A stretch of DNA of 64,000 nt from Microlunatus panaciterrae (GTDB lineage Bacteria; Actinomycetota; Actinomycetes; Propionibacteriales; Propionibacteriaceae), in NCBI RefSeq assembly GCF_016907535.1, contig NZ_JAFBCF010000001.1, positions 1,984,001-2,048,000 on the forward strand. The letters are read 5' to 3'. How positions within the stretch are numbered: position 1 is the first letter of the stretch; the number at the start of each line of letters is the position of its first letter. Below, piece after piece: positions 8,183 to 18,300 of the stretch. The translations under genes and the position numbers were made by a program. The notes beneath the pieces were generated by a model that was given only the letters and a program-made list of their open reading frames with translations, did not search any database and was not told where the DNA came from.

Positions 8183-9247
8183 ATGTCTGACTTCTCGATC
8201 CTTCCCAACGGCGACGACTCGGCTGACGAGCACGACCACCAGCCGAGGCACCCCAAGCCGCGCAAGGGCACCTGGCTGCGCCGGACCCTGGCCGTGCTGG
8301 CCGTCGTCCTGCTGGTCATCGTCGGCGCCGGAGTGCTGTACGCGGTGACGATCGAGCGCAGTGTGAGCAAGAACATCCACCGCGAGACCAACTACATGCC
8401 GGCGGAGACGCCAACGGCCAAGGGCCAGTCGCCGAGACCGCAGAAGCCGACCGAGGGCCCGGGTTCGGAGACCCTCAACTATGTCCTGATGGGGTCGGAC
8501 ACCCGCGACCCCGAGGCCGAGCAGGGCCGCAGCGACACGCTGATGGTGGTGCACCTCAACGCGGAGCGCAACCAGGCCTACATCGTCTCCTTCCCGCGGG
8601 ACATGTGGGTCAACATCCCCGGCCACGGCAGGGCGAAGATCAACGCCGCGTACTCCTACGGTGGGCCGCAGCTGGCGGTGGCCACCCTGGAGAGCCTGGT
8701 GAACGTGCGGATGGACCACCTGGCCGTGGTCGACTTCGGCGGGTTCATCTCGCTCACCAAGGACCTCGGTGGGGTGACCATCCACAACGATCACGCCTTC
8801 AGCTCGCACGGCTACAAGTTCCCGACCGGAAACATCACCATCTCCGGTGACGAGGCGCTCTGGTTCGTCCGGGAGCGGCACCACCTGCCCAACGGCGACC
8901 TCGACCGGGCGGCCAACCAGCGCAAGGTGGTCCAGGCCATCGTGAAGAAGGGCCTAAGCGGCGACACCATCTCCGACCCACGGAAGTTCACCGCCTTCGT
9001 CGGCGGTATCGCCAAATACCTGACCGTCGACCAGAGCCTGACCGACTCGGAGATCCGCAAGACCGCCCTTTCGCTGCGGCTCAGCAGCAGCAACGTGCAC
9101 CAGCTCCAGGCACCGATCCAGGGCTTCGGCACGTCCTCGGACGGGCAGAGCATCGACGTCGTCGACGAGGCCAAGCTGAAGGAGCTGTCCAAGGCGTTGA
9201 AGAACGACACCATGGACAAGTACCTGGCCAAGTACCCCAAGGGATAG
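8183..9247 (+). CDS. LytR-CpsA-Psr (LCP) family glycopolymer-peptidoglycan ligase
   Basis: A 354-residue membrane protein: cytosolic N-terminus, one helix at about 35-56, then an extracytoplasmic LCP domain. Family features include LNYVLMGSDTRD, the Arg-containing FPRDMWVNIPGHG, and the DHLAVVDFGGF segment. LCP proteins transfer lipid-linked glycopolymers such as teichoic acids, arabinogalactan or capsule to peptidoglycan. The ATG at 8183 has AGGA 7 bases upstream and gives the usual short cytosolic tail. The nearby TagGH-like exporter supports a role in the same glycopolymer pathway; the acceptor and polymer are not known. Confidence 0.9.
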   Translation: MSDFSILPNGDDSADEHDHQPRHPKPRKGTWLRRTLAVLAVVLLVIVGAGVLYAVTIERSVSKNIHRETNYMPAETPTAKGQSPRPQKPTEGPGSETLNYVLMGSDTRDPEAEQGRSDTLMVVHLNAERNQAYIVSFPRDMWVNIPGHGRAKINAAYSYGGPQLAVATLESLVNVRMDHLAVVDFGGFISLTKDLGGVTIHNDHAFSSHGYKFPTGNITISGDEALWFVRERHHLPNGDLDRAANQRKVVQAIVKKGLSGDTISDPRKFTAFVGGIAKYLTVDQSLTDSEIRKTALSLRLSSSNVHQLQAPIQGFGTSSDGQSIDVVDEAKLKELSKALKNDTMDKYLAKYPKG

Positions 9248-9259
9248 TCGGGTCGACGG

Positions 9260-10582
9260 GTGGAGTTCGTACGCAGCCTGCGGCGGCTGTGGCATCACCA
9301 ATACTTCTGCAGGCTGCTCGCGGTGCGGGTGGCCACCCAGTCGTGCGACGGTCTCCTGCAGATAGCACTGGCCTCCTACGTTCTCTTCTCCCCGGAACGA
9401 CAGCCGGACGCCGCCTCGCTGGCGACCGTGCTGGCGATCACGCTGCTGCCGTTCTCGGTGCTGGGGCCGTTCGTGGGCGTGGTGCTCGACCGCTGGTCCC
9501 GGCGACAGATCCTGGTCGTGATCGATCTCTGCCGGGCCGCGCTGGTGCTCGGGTTGGCCGGACTGGCCGCGACCGGGCTGCGCAACGGCCAGGTCGAGAC
9601 CCTGTTCTACGGTGTCGTGCTCCTCGCCATGAGCCTGAACCGGTTCCTGCTGGCGGCCTTGTCGTCGTCCCTGCCGCACACCATCGACCCCGACGAGTAT
9701 CTGGTCGCCAACTCCGTCGTCCCGACCGTCGGCCCGGCCGGTGTGCTGATCGGTGTCGCCGCCGGCACCGGCCTGCGGCTGCTGCTGGGCGGCCGGATGG
9801 AGGCCTACCAGGCGGATGCCCTGCTGTTCGTCGTGGCCGCCGTCGGCTATGTGTTCAGCGCGGCCTTGGCATTGCGGATCCCCCGCCGTCGGCTGGGTCC
9901 CGACCAGGTCAGCCTGACCGGCCCCGGCGACGTCCTCGCCGGGCTGGCCGATGCCCTGCGTCATCTCGGTGACCGGCGCGCGGCGGCGCTCGGTCTGGGC
10001 ACCATCGGGGCTCATCGGATCATCTACGGCATCGTCACTGTGGCGATGATCCTCGCCTACCGCAACTACTTCCACCGCCCACACGAGGTGGACGCCGCCA
10101 TCGGCGACCTCGGACTGCTGGTAGCGGTGACCGGCGCCGGTTTCGTCTTCGCCGCAGTCGTCACGCCGCCGGCGACGGCCAGGATCGGGGTCAGGGCCTG
10201 GATGGTGGCCACCCTGGCCGGGTCGGCCCTGTTCCAGGTGGTGCCTGGAGCGATCTATGCGCAGCTGGCGCTGCTGGTGGCCGCGTTCCTGCTGGGCGTC
10301 ACCGCGCAGAGCCTGAAGATCTGCGTCGACACCCTGGTCCAGGCGCATGTCGAGGACGACTACAAGGGTCGGGTGTTCGTCCTCTACGACATGGTGTTCA
10401 ACGTCGCACTGGTGGTCGCTGCGGGCATCGGTGCACAGGTCCTCCCCGCAAACGGCAAGTCGGTGGCTGTGCTGGTGGTCCTGGCCGGCTGCTACCTGGC
10501 GGTTGGGGCACTGTTCGCCCTGGCCAGCCGCGGACTCAACCTGAACGAGGGTACGGAGTCGCTGACCAGCGAGCTGGCCTGA
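9260..10582 (+). CDS. Major facilitator superfamily transporter
   Basis: A 440-residue protein with about 12 hydrophobic segments. The loop after the second helix, VGVVLDRWSRRQILVVIDL, is the typical MFS motif A region (D-R-x-x-R-R). Overall it resembles the MFS_3/enterobactin-exporter-like group of drug or metabolite exporters. The GTG start lies 12 bp after the LCP stop, so it may be read from the same transcript, although the functions are not obviously linked. Substrate unknown. Confidence 0.82.
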   Translation: MEFVRSLRRLWHHQYFCRLLAVRVATQSCDGLLQIALASYVLFSPERQPDAASLATVLAITLLPFSVLGPFVGVVLDRWSRRQILVVIDLCRAALVLGLAGLAATGLRNGQVETLFYGVVLLAMSLNRFLLAALSSSLPHTIDPDEYLVANSVVPTVGPAGVLIGVAAGTGLRLLLGGRMEAYQADALLFVVAAVGYVFSAALALRIPRRRLGPDQVSLTGPGDVLAGLADALRHLGDRRAAALGLGTIGAHRIIYGIVTVAMILAYRNYFHRPHEVDAAIGDLGLLVAVTGAGFVFAAVVTPPATARIGVRAWMVATLAGSALFQVVPGAIYAQLALLVAAFLLGVTAQSLKICVDTLVQAHVEDDYKGRVFVLYDMVFNVALVVAAGIGAQVLPANGKSVAVLVVLAGCYLAVGALFALASRGLNLNEGTESLTSELA

Positions 10583-10634
10583 CAGCATCCGTATTCCGAC
10601 CCTGCCATTCCCCTGCCGGCAGAGTTCCAGCAAG

Positions 10635-11603
10635 ATGGCGAGCATGACACGTTTTGGAATCTTCGTCCCGCAGGGCTGGCGGACGGACCTGGCCGGCATC
10701 GCCGACCCTTACGAGCAGTACGAGGCCATGACCGCGGTCGCCCGCACCGCCGACGCCGGCAGCTGGGACTCGATCTGGGTCTACGACCATTTCCACACCG
10801 TCCCGGACCCGATCCGGGAGACGACGTTCGAGTGCTGGACCACGACCGCGGCACTGACCCGGGACACCAAGCGGGTCAATGTCGGGCAGATGGTCGGCTG
10901 CAACGGCTACCGCAACCCGGCGCTGTACGCGAAGATCGCGTCCACTGTCGACGTGATGAGCAACGGCCGGTTGTATGCGGGCATCGGTGCCGGCTGGTAC
11001 GAGCACGAGTGGAAGGCCTATGGCTACGAGTGGCCGGAGCTCAAGGACCGGATGGGCGCCTTCCGTGAGGCGGTGGAGATCATCAACGGGATGTGGACCG
11101 AGGACGACTTCCAGTACGCCGGCAAGTACTACTCGGTCGACAAGCCGATCAATGAGCCGAAGGGTGTCCGCAAGCCGCACCCGTCGCTGTGGATCGGTGG
11201 CGGCGGCCCCAAAGTGACGCTCAAGCTGGTGGCCAAGTATGCCGACGCCGCCAACATCGGTGGCGGCGACCCCGAGCAGATCCGCGACAAGATCGCGCTG
11301 CTGAAGGGGCACTGCGAGACGGTTGGCCGCAACTATGACGACATCATCAAGTCCACCTCACTGAACGTCTTCCCGATCGACGCCGGCGATGACCCGCAGA
11401 AGGCGACCGAGCAGGCGCGTGGACCGGTGTCGTGGGACAAGTTCAGCAACGGCCTGGTGATCGGCACCGAGGACGAGATCGCCAACAAGGTCGAGGCGGC
11501 GCTCGAGGCTGGTGCCGACTACATGATCTTCTACGTCCCCGGCGTCGCCTACGACCTTGACCTGGTCGGCCGCACCGAGGAGGTCATCAAGCGCTTCGCC
11601 TGA
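10635..11603 (+). CDS. LLM-class F420-dependent oxidoreductase (luciferase-like)
   Basis: A 322-residue TIM-barrel protein of the bacterial-luciferase-like superfamily. The N-terminal FGIFVPQGWR, the SIWVYDHFHTVPDP segment, NGYRNPALYAKIASTVDVMS and the LYAGIGAGWYEHEW motif match actinobacterial F420-dependent LLM enzymes. It probably binds deazaflavin F420 in the barrel; the organic substrate cannot be read from sequence. Two starts are possible, ATG 10635 or ATG 10644, and neither has a strong Shine-Dalgarno. Its TGA stop is the first TGA of the repeat array that fills the gap to the convergent cca gene. Confidence 0.88.
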   Translation: MASMTRFGIFVPQGWRTDLAGIADPYEQYEAMTAVARTADAGSWDSIWVYDHFHTVPDPIRETTFECWTTTAALTRDTKRVNVGQMVGCNGYRNPALYAKIASTVDVMSNGRLYAGIGAGWYEHEWKAYGYEWPELKDRMGAFREAVEIINGMWTEDDFQYAGKYYSVDKPINEPKGVRKPHPSLWIGGGGPKVTLKLVAKYADAANIGGGDPEQIRDKIALLKGHCETVGRNYDDIIKSTSLNVFPIDAGDDPQKATEQARGPVSWDKFSNGLVIGTEDEIANKVEAALEAGADYMIFYVPGVAYDLDLVGRTEEVIKRFA

Positions 11604-11706
11604 GCCGCCACCCACGGCGCTCTGAGCCGCCACCCACGCGCTCTGAGCCGCCACCCACGCGCTCTGAGCCGCCACCCACGCGCTCTGAGCCGCCACCCAC
11701 GCGCTC
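11601..11706. repeat. 21-bp tandem array (five units) starting at a stop codon
   Basis: The unit TGAGCCGCCACCCACGCGCTC starts at 11601 (one extra base in this copy), 11623, 11644, 11665 and 11686. The first TGA is the stop codon of the LLM oxidoreductase gene. The array runs into the hairpin repeat at 11707, whose first bases (TGAGCC) match the unit, suggesting expansion from the hairpin edge. Confidence 0.92.
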
Positions 11707-11747
11707 TGAGCCTGTCGAAGAGCCTTCTCCGCCCTTCGACAGGCTCA
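11707..11747. terminator. Hairpin repeat TGAGCCTGTCGAAG / CTTCGACAGGCTCA between convergent genes
   Basis: Perfect 14-bp arms (11707-11720 and 11734-11747) flank a 13-base loop. The right arm ends in the reverse-strand TGA stop of cca. The same palindromic element occurs at 24553-24588. It probably acts as a bidirectional 3' hairpin; there is no T-run, so classical intrinsic termination is not assured. Confidence 0.7.
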
Positions 11748-13199
11748 GGTGGCGTTGCGCTCCTGCCACCAGCGGAGCAGCTCGTCCCGCGCCTGCTCCT
11801 CGCCGAGCGGGCCGGAGTCGATCCGGCGCTCGAGCAGGAAGCGGTAGGCCTCCCCCACCACAGGGCCTGGCCCGACGCCCAGCAGAGCCATGATCTGCTG
11901 GCCGTCCAGGTCGGGGCGCATCGCGTTCAGCTCCTCCTCCTCGGCGAGCAGCTCGATCCGCTCCTCCAGCTCGTCATAGGCGGCGCTCAGCCGGGCCGCC
12001 TTCGCCTTGTTCCTGGTGGTGCAGTCGGCCCGGGTCAGGATGTGCAGCCGGGCCAACTGATCGCCGGCATCACGGACATAGCGCCGCACCGCCGAGTCGG
12101 TCCACTGGCCCTCGCCGTAACCGTGGAACCTCAGGTGCAGCTCGACCAGGTCCGATACCGCCCTGATCTCCTCGCTGGCGAACCGGAGCTCCTTCATCCG
12201 CTTGCGCACCATCTTGGCCCCCACCACGTCGTGGTGGTGGAAGGAGACCTTGCCGCCCGGCTCGAACCTGCGGGTCCGTGGTTTGCCGATGTCGTGCAAC
12301 AGCGCGGCCAACCGGTTGACCAGGTCGGGGCCGTTGTCCAGCCTCGACTCAAGGTCGATCGCCTGCTCCAGGACCGTCAGGCTGTGCTGATAGACGTCCT
12401 TGTGACGATGGTGCTCGTCGCGCTCGAGCTTGAGCGCCGGCAGCTCGGGCAGCACCTGGTCGGCGAGCCCGGTCGCGACCAGCAGGTCCAGACCGGGCCG
12501 CGGTGCGTCGCTCAACAGCAGCCGGGACAGCTCGTCGCGGACCCGTTCGGCGGAGATGATCTTGATCCGGTCCGCTAGCGCGGTCATGGCAGCGACGACC
12601 GCGGGGTCGGGTCTGAATCCGAGCTGGGAGACGAACCGGGCCGCGCGCATCATCCGCAGCGGGTCGTCGGTGAAGGAACGCTCCGGGGTGCCCGGCGTGC
12701 GCAACACGCCGGCAGCAAGATCGGCCAGGCCGCCGAAGGGGTCCCGGAACTTCTTGTCGAGCACCGAGATCGCCATCGCGTTGACGGTGAAGTCTCGGCG
12801 CACCAGGTCCCCGTCCAGGGAGTCGCCGAACGCCACCTGCGGCTTGCGGCTCGCCTCGTGGTACGCCTCGGAGCGGAACGTGGTCACTTCGATGACCCAG
12901 TCCCAGCCCTGGGCGGCGGAGGCGGGGACGCGGCAGCCGATGGTGCCGAACTCCTTGCCCATCGTCCAGACCGCCGGTGTCACCCGGCGGAGCAGGTCCT
13001 CGATCAGGTCGGGGCGAGCCGAGGTGGTGAAGTCGAGATCGTGGCCGAGCCGGCCCAACAGCGCGTCACGGACACTGCCGCCGACCAGGAACAGCTCGTG
13101 CCCGGCAGCATGGAAGAGCGCCCCCACCTGGTCGACGACGGGGGCGATGCGCAGCAGTTCGGCCAGCGCATTGGTCTCCGCTTCGTTGAGGTTCGGCAC
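11745..13199 (-). CDS. cca: CCA tRNA nucleotidyltransferase
   Basis: A 484-residue class II nucleotidyltransferase. The N-terminal catalytic motif FLVGGSVRDALLG (about 37-49) is followed by the metal-binding DLD at 54-56. A C-terminal HD domain shows LAALLHDIGKPRTRRF. It adds or repairs the CCA end of tRNAs in the cytosol. The reading frame stays open upstream into the divergent gene, but the GTG at 13199 (VPNLNEAETN) gives the family-normal N-terminus and leaves 57 bp to the divergent DUF6049 start. The position next to DUF6049-murJ-sigM matches pcnA (Rv3907c) in mycobacteria; a MutT-type gene found there between them is absent here. Confidence 0.93.
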   Translation of the reverse strand: MPNLNEAETNALAELLRIAPVVDQVGALFHAAGHELFLVGGSVRDALLGRLGHDLDFTTSARPDLIEDLLRRVTPAVWTMGKEFGTIGCRVPASAAQGWDWVIEVTTFRSEAYHEASRKPQVAFGDSLDGDLVRRDFTVNAMAISVLDKKFRDPFGGLADLAAGVLRTPGTPERSFTDDPLRMMRAARFVSQLGFRPDPAVVAAMTALADRIKIISAERVRDELSRLLLSDAPRPGLDLLVATGLADQVLPELPALKLERDEHHRHKDVYQHSLTVLEQAIDLESRLDNGPDLVNRLAALLHDIGKPRTRRFEPGGKVSFHHHDVVGAKMVRKRMKELRFASEEIRAVSDLVELHLRFHGYGEGQWTDSAVRRYVRDAGDQLARLHILTRADCTTRNKAKAARLSAAYDELEERIELLAEEEELNAMRPDLDGQQIMALLGVGPGPVVGEAYRFLLERRIDSGPLGEEQARDELLRWWQERNAT

Positions 13200-13256
13200 G
13201 CTGCACCACTCTACCGATGTCCGGCCTGGGCCGGGCCGCCGAATAGGATGGTGCAG

Positions 13257-15317
13257 GTGACGAGACGTGCCGGCAGCTGGCTGACCGCGGCCGGCGCACT
13301 CGGCATCGTCGTCCTGCTGCTCCAGTTCTTGGCGCCGGCCCAGGCGCGAGCCGAGCCGAAGGCGCTGGTCACCATTACGCTGAGCTCCTTCACCCCCGAC
13401 GTGCCGACCAGGAGCGGTGAGATCACCGTCTCGGGCACGGTGACGAACACCAGCGACCAGAACCTGTACCGGCTGCAGGCCATCTTCTGGCGGTCGCAGG
13501 AGCCGATCACCAGCTCCGAAGGCATGGACCAGGCGCTGACGTCGCCGGCCGACCAGCCCCTCGGTGCTCGGGTGGTGGACGGCTGCGGGCCCCACAACGG
13601 GCAGAACAACTGCTTCCAGAACCTGTATCGGGACACGAACCCGGTGCTCGCTCCCGGTGGCAAGGAGAAGTTCACCATCACCGTCAAGGTGTCGCAGCTG
13701 CAGCTGCCGAGCACCGACGGCGTGTACCTGATGGGGGTGCACGTCCGAGGCACCACCGACGGCAGCTCCAGCAACGTCACGATGGGCCGGTCGCGGGTGT
13801 TCGTGCCCGTCCTGGAGCGGATGCCGAGTCGCTCGATGCAGCTGACCTCGATCGTGCTGCTGAGCAGCACGCCCTCGATGGTGCGACCCGATGTGTTCGC
13901 CGACGAGCATCTTGCGGCGGAGATCTCCGAGGGCGGACGGTTGTCACGGCTGCTCGCCGCCGCGGACCGACCCGAGGTCACCTTCGCCGTCGATCCGGCC
14001 CTGGTCGACGAGCTCGAACGAATGAGGGACGGCTACCGGGTCGTCGACTCCGACGGCAAGACCACGGACGGCACCGGCAGCGACGCCGCCGGCGCCTGGC
14101 TGGACCGGTTCGCCGCCCTGCGAACGACCCGGGACGGCTACCGGCTGCCGTTCGCCGTCCCGGACCTGGCCGCCCTCAGCCACGACGGGCGGCAGGACAT
14201 CATCTCCGGGGTCGGCAGGGCGGCCCGGAAGGTCACCTCGGTCGCCTCCCTTCCGCTGCTGGCCTACCCTGCCGCCGGCCAGGCCGATGCGACCACCCTG
14301 CAGACGCTGGAGTCGATGGACCCGGCGGCGATCCTGCTGGCTGACACCGCCGCCGGTGGCCGGGGCCCGCTGCTGGAGGGTCCGGGTTCGGCGCCGATCG
14401 TCACCTTCGGCTCCCGGGCGTTCGCCGGTGGCCCCGGGCCGGACCCGCGGAACACGCCCGTGCACCTGCGACAGCGGCTGCTGGCCGACACCTGGTTGCG
14501 GGTGACCACGGCGGCACCCGGCAGCACGCTCGGCCGGGTACGGGTGATCACCAGCCCGGCCCAGGCGGTCAGCGACGCCGAATCGCTCGGCGCGCCGTGG
14601 ATGCGGCAGACGACGCTGACCGAGCTGCTCAGGTCGCGTCCGACGGCGTGGCCGCAGAAGCTCAGCTATCCGGCAGCCGAGCGGCAGCGCGAGCTCAGTC
14701 CGGCCCTGCTCCAGTCGCTCCGCGGACTGAGCGACGGCTACCGGATCTATGCCGAGCTGTTGCAGGACCCGTCCGACCTGAAGGCGCGCTCGGACGCCGC
14801 GCTGGCCCGGTCCGCCAGCGCCTGGTGGCGGGACCCGCGGTCCGGCGCGACGTTCCGCAACCTGCAGCGCAGTGACCTCGCCGGTGTGCTGTCCGGCGAC
14901 AAGGTGCAGCTCAGCGCCACCCGCGAGGTGCTGTTCGCGGCCAGCCGGAGCTCCTTCCCGATGACCGTCACCAACAAGCTGGACGCGCCGATCAAGTTCA
15001 AGGTGGCGTTCACCTCGGCCAACAGCCAACGGCTCTCGGTGGCGCCGGTGGCCGAGCAGCGGGTGGAGGCGGGCGAAACCGTCCAGATCAACGCCGAGGC
15101 CGAGGCGAAGGCCAACGGCCCGGTGCTGGTCACCGCCCAGCTCACCACCGTCAGCGGGGCGAAGATCGGCAAGCCGCTGACCATCAACGTCAAGGCGACC
15201 GACATCGGCGTCGTAGGGTGGGTGATCACCCTTGCTGCCGGGGTCGTCCTGGTCGGCACCACAGCACTGCGGATCAGGCAGGTCCGCCGCGAACGGTCGA
15301 AGGAGGCCGGTGGCTGA
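13257..15317 (+). CDS. DUF6049 family secreted, membrane-anchored protein (gene upstream of murJ)
   Basis: A protein of about 686 residues with an N-terminal signal sequence (LGIVVLLLQFLAPAQARAEP), a large extracytoplasmic region and one C-terminal helix (VVGWVITLAAGVVLVGTTAL) ending in a basic cytosolic tail. An N-terminal beta-sandwich (ALVTITLSSFTPDVPTRSGE) precedes a region like a solute- or glycan-binding fold. Function is unknown, but the gene sits directly upstream of murJ in many actinobacteria, suggesting an envelope role. I favour GTG 13257 because AGGA lies 8 bases upstream; ATG 13248 is an alternative. Its stop overlaps the murJ start by 8 bp, so the two are probably translationally coupled. 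Confidence 0.85.
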   Translation: MTRRAGSWLTAAGALGIVVLLLQFLAPAQARAEPKALVTITLSSFTPDVPTRSGEITVSGTVTNTSDQNLYRLQAIFWRSQEPITSSEGMDQALTSPADQPLGARVVDGCGPHNGQNNCFQNLYRDTNPVLAPGGKEKFTITVKVSQLQLPSTDGVYLMGVHVRGTTDGSSSNVTMGRSRVFVPVLERMPSRSMQLTSIVLLSSTPSMVRPDVFADEHLAAEISEGGRLSRLLAAADRPEVTFAVDPALVDELERMRDGYRVVDSDGKTTDGTGSDAAGAWLDRFAALRTTRDGYRLPFAVPDLAALSHDGRQDIISGVGRAARKVTSVASLPLLAYPAAGQADATTLQTLESMDPAAILLADTAAGGRGPLLEGPGSAPIVTFGSRAFAGGPGPDPRNTPVHLRQRLLADTWLRVTTAAPGSTLGRVRVITSPAQAVSDAESLGAPWMRQTTLTELLRSRPTAWPQKLSYPAAERQRELSPALLQSLRGLSDGYRIYAELLQDPSDLKARSDAALARSASAWWRDPRSGATFRNLQRSDLAGVLSGDKVQLSATREVLFAASRSSFPMTVTNKLDAPIKFKVAFTSANSQRLSVAPVAEQRVEAGETVQINAEAEAKANGPVLVTAQLTTVSGAKIGKPLTINVKATDIGVVGWVITLAAGVVLVGTTALRIRQVRRERSKEAGG

Positions 15318-18300
15318 CACACAGGCCTCCGAGATGGGCGCGCCGGACCCGGACATCAACCCGGACCCGGACGTCACCGTGCTCGACGAGCGACCGTCGA
15401 CCAGCTCCAAGCTGATCTCGGCGACGGCGCTGATGGCGGCCGGCACCATGCTGTCCAGAGTCATCGGCTTCGGTCGCGTCGCCCTGATCGCGGCCGTGCT
15501 GGGGAACGGCACCCGGCAGGCCGAGATGTTCACCCTCGCCAACACGGTGCCCAACAGCATCTACATCCTGCTGGCCGGCGGTGCCCTGAACACGGTCCTG
15601 GTCCCGCAGATCGTCCGCGCCGTCAAGCATGACAAGGACGGCGGTGAGGCCTACACCAACCGGATCATGACCGCCTTCCTGGCCATCGTGGCCGTCATCA
15701 CGGCCGTTGCCACCGCGCTTGCGCCACTGATCATCGGGCTCTACTCCAGTGCGAGCTGGCGCAGCCCGGCCATCGCGGCGCAGTACGAGTCGATGGTCAC
15801 GCTGGGCTACCTGTGCCTGCCGCAGATCTTCTTCTACGGCGCCTTCTTCCTCGCCGGTCAGGTGCTGAACGCCCGGGAGAGGTTCGGCCCGATGATGTTC
15901 GCCCCGGCGGCCAACAACGTGGTGTCGATCGGCGTCTTCGTGCTCTACCTGGTGGTCTGGGGCTCCGGCAACGACACCGATGGCGCCTTCAGCACCCAGC
16001 AGGAGCTGGTGCTCGGACTGGGCGCCACGGCCGGTATCGCCGTCCAGGCGGCGATCCTGGTGCCCTTCATGCGGGCTGCCGGCTTCCACTACCGGCCACG
16101 CTTCGACCTGAAGGGCACCGGTCTCGGCCACACGTTCCGGCTGGCCCGGTGGACACTGGGGTTCGTCGTCATCACCCAGGTGGCGCTGGTGGTGGTGTCC
16201 AAGCTCGCCAGCAGCGCGACGAGCGGCGGCGACGGCGCCGGTGTCACGGTGTACAACAACGCCTACCTGCTCTGGATCCTGCCGCACTCGTTGATCACCG
16301 TGTCACTCGCGACAGCGATGCTGCCGAACGCCTCCAGGCTCGCTGCCGCCGGTGACCTGGTCGGCGTCCGGGTCGAGGCCACCCGCACGATGCGTCTGGC
16401 CGTGACCGCCCTGGTGCCGGCCACGGTGGCCTTCCTCACGCTGGGTCAGCCGATCGCCCGGCTGCTGTTCGGGTTCGGAGCCGGTGCCCGCGACGCCCCG
16501 TACATCGGCTGGGCCCTGATGGCCTTCGCGATCGGCCTGGTGCCGTTCACTCTGCAATACATCTGCCTCCGCGTCTTCTACGCGCTGGAGGACACCCGCA
16601 GCACGTTCTTCCTGCAGCTGGCCATCTCGTTGGTCAACATCACCCTCGCGCTCGCCATCGTGCTGCCGCTGGGCGCGCCGAGGCTGGTGGCGACCGGCCT
16701 CGGGCTGGCCTACTCGGGCGCCTACGCCTTCGGGCTGGTCCTGTCGCTCCGCAAGCTCGGTGGCAAGCTGCCCGGGCTGCAGATGCGGGAACTGGCCCGG
16801 CACTGCCTCCGGTTGCTGGCGGCGGTGCTGCCGGGCGGTCTCGTCGCAGCGTTGGTCTGCTGGGGGGTCAGCTTCTGGTCGACCAGCCAGCTCGCGCGGG
16901 CAGTGGCGCTGGTGTTGGGTGGTCTGGTCGCGGTCGGCCTGTTCCTGCTGCTGGCCCGGCTGCTGCACATCGACGAGGTGACCGAGATCGTGCGGGCGGT
17001 GCTGCGACGCGGCCCGACCACCGACAATGCCGTCGACGGCGGCGGTTCGGAGGGCGCGGAGTTGACTTCGTCTCATACGATCAAGGCGGGCATAAGCCCA
17101 GACGATGTGTCGAGCAGTGCGGGGGCTCGTTCGACGACGACCGATGCAGGGCCAGGCATGTCCGATGGACCACAAGACGCGCCAGCGTCGACCTCCGAGG
17201 CGGGAACCGACAACACCGGATCCGCCACTTCACCGACCGAACTCCCGACGCCGGCCATGGGGCACCACCCCATCCCGGCAGGCACGGTGCTCGGCGAGCG
17301 CTACCGGCTGGAGGAGCTGCTGGCCGACACCGGCCAGACCGCCACCTGGCGCGCCTTCGACCAGGTCCTCTCCCGGTCGGTCCTGATCCACCTGCTGTCG
17401 CCGGACGACGAGCGCGAGGCCGAGCTGCTCGCCGTCGCCCGCCGGGCAGCGGCGGCCACCGACTCCCGCTTCCTGCGGGTACTGGACGCGGTGCACAGCA
17501 CCGGGACCGCACACGGCTCCTACATCGTCTGCGAGTACGCCAACGGCCAGTCGCTGGAGATCGTGCTGGCCTCGGGTCCGCTGTCGGGACTGGAAGCCGC
17601 GTGGCTGGTACGTGAGGTCGCCGACGCCCTGTCCGGCGTGCACGTCCAGGGCCTTTACCACGAACGGATCAGCCCGGACACCGTCATCATCACCCCGGCC
17701 GGCAACGTCAAGATCGTCGGTCTACTGATCGAGGCGGCGCTGCGGCCCAACACCGCCGGGGAGGTGCCGGACGCCGACAGCCCGAAGAACCCCGACGTGC
17801 CCCAAAACACCGACGGGCCGCAGAACACCGACAGGCCGCAGCACACCGACAGGCGCGAGAAGACCGACGTGCTCGACCTCGGCCGGCTGCTCTACGCCTG
17901 CCTGGTCTGCCGTTGGCCTGGAGGTCAGAATTTCGGGTTGGCGGCGGCTCCGCCCGCCGGGCACCGGTGGCTGACCCCCCGACAGGTGCGGGCCGGCGTC
18001 TCTCCGGCCCTGGACAGCGTCTGCGACCAGATCCTCGGCGACCCACCACGGCACCGGGCACCTCAGCTCGAGACCGCCAACGACATCGTCAACGCCCTGA
18101 CCAAGGTGCTCGGCGCCGCCGACGCGTCGTCGGACCTTGAGCGACGGCTGCGCCAACCCATACCGATGGTCGGCGGCACCGACGCCACCGTGATCCGCCA
18201 GCCGGTCGGCATCGGTGACCTGCCGACCGAACAACTGGCAGCGGTCGACCTGCCGGACGCCAGGCGGGCACCGTCGGCGCCCCAGCCTGCCGCTGGCAGC

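Noticed and set aside
11745-13910. 721-residue version of the cca gene product
   Set aside because: The upstream part is antisense to the DUF6049 gene; GTG 13199 gives the family-normal N-terminus.
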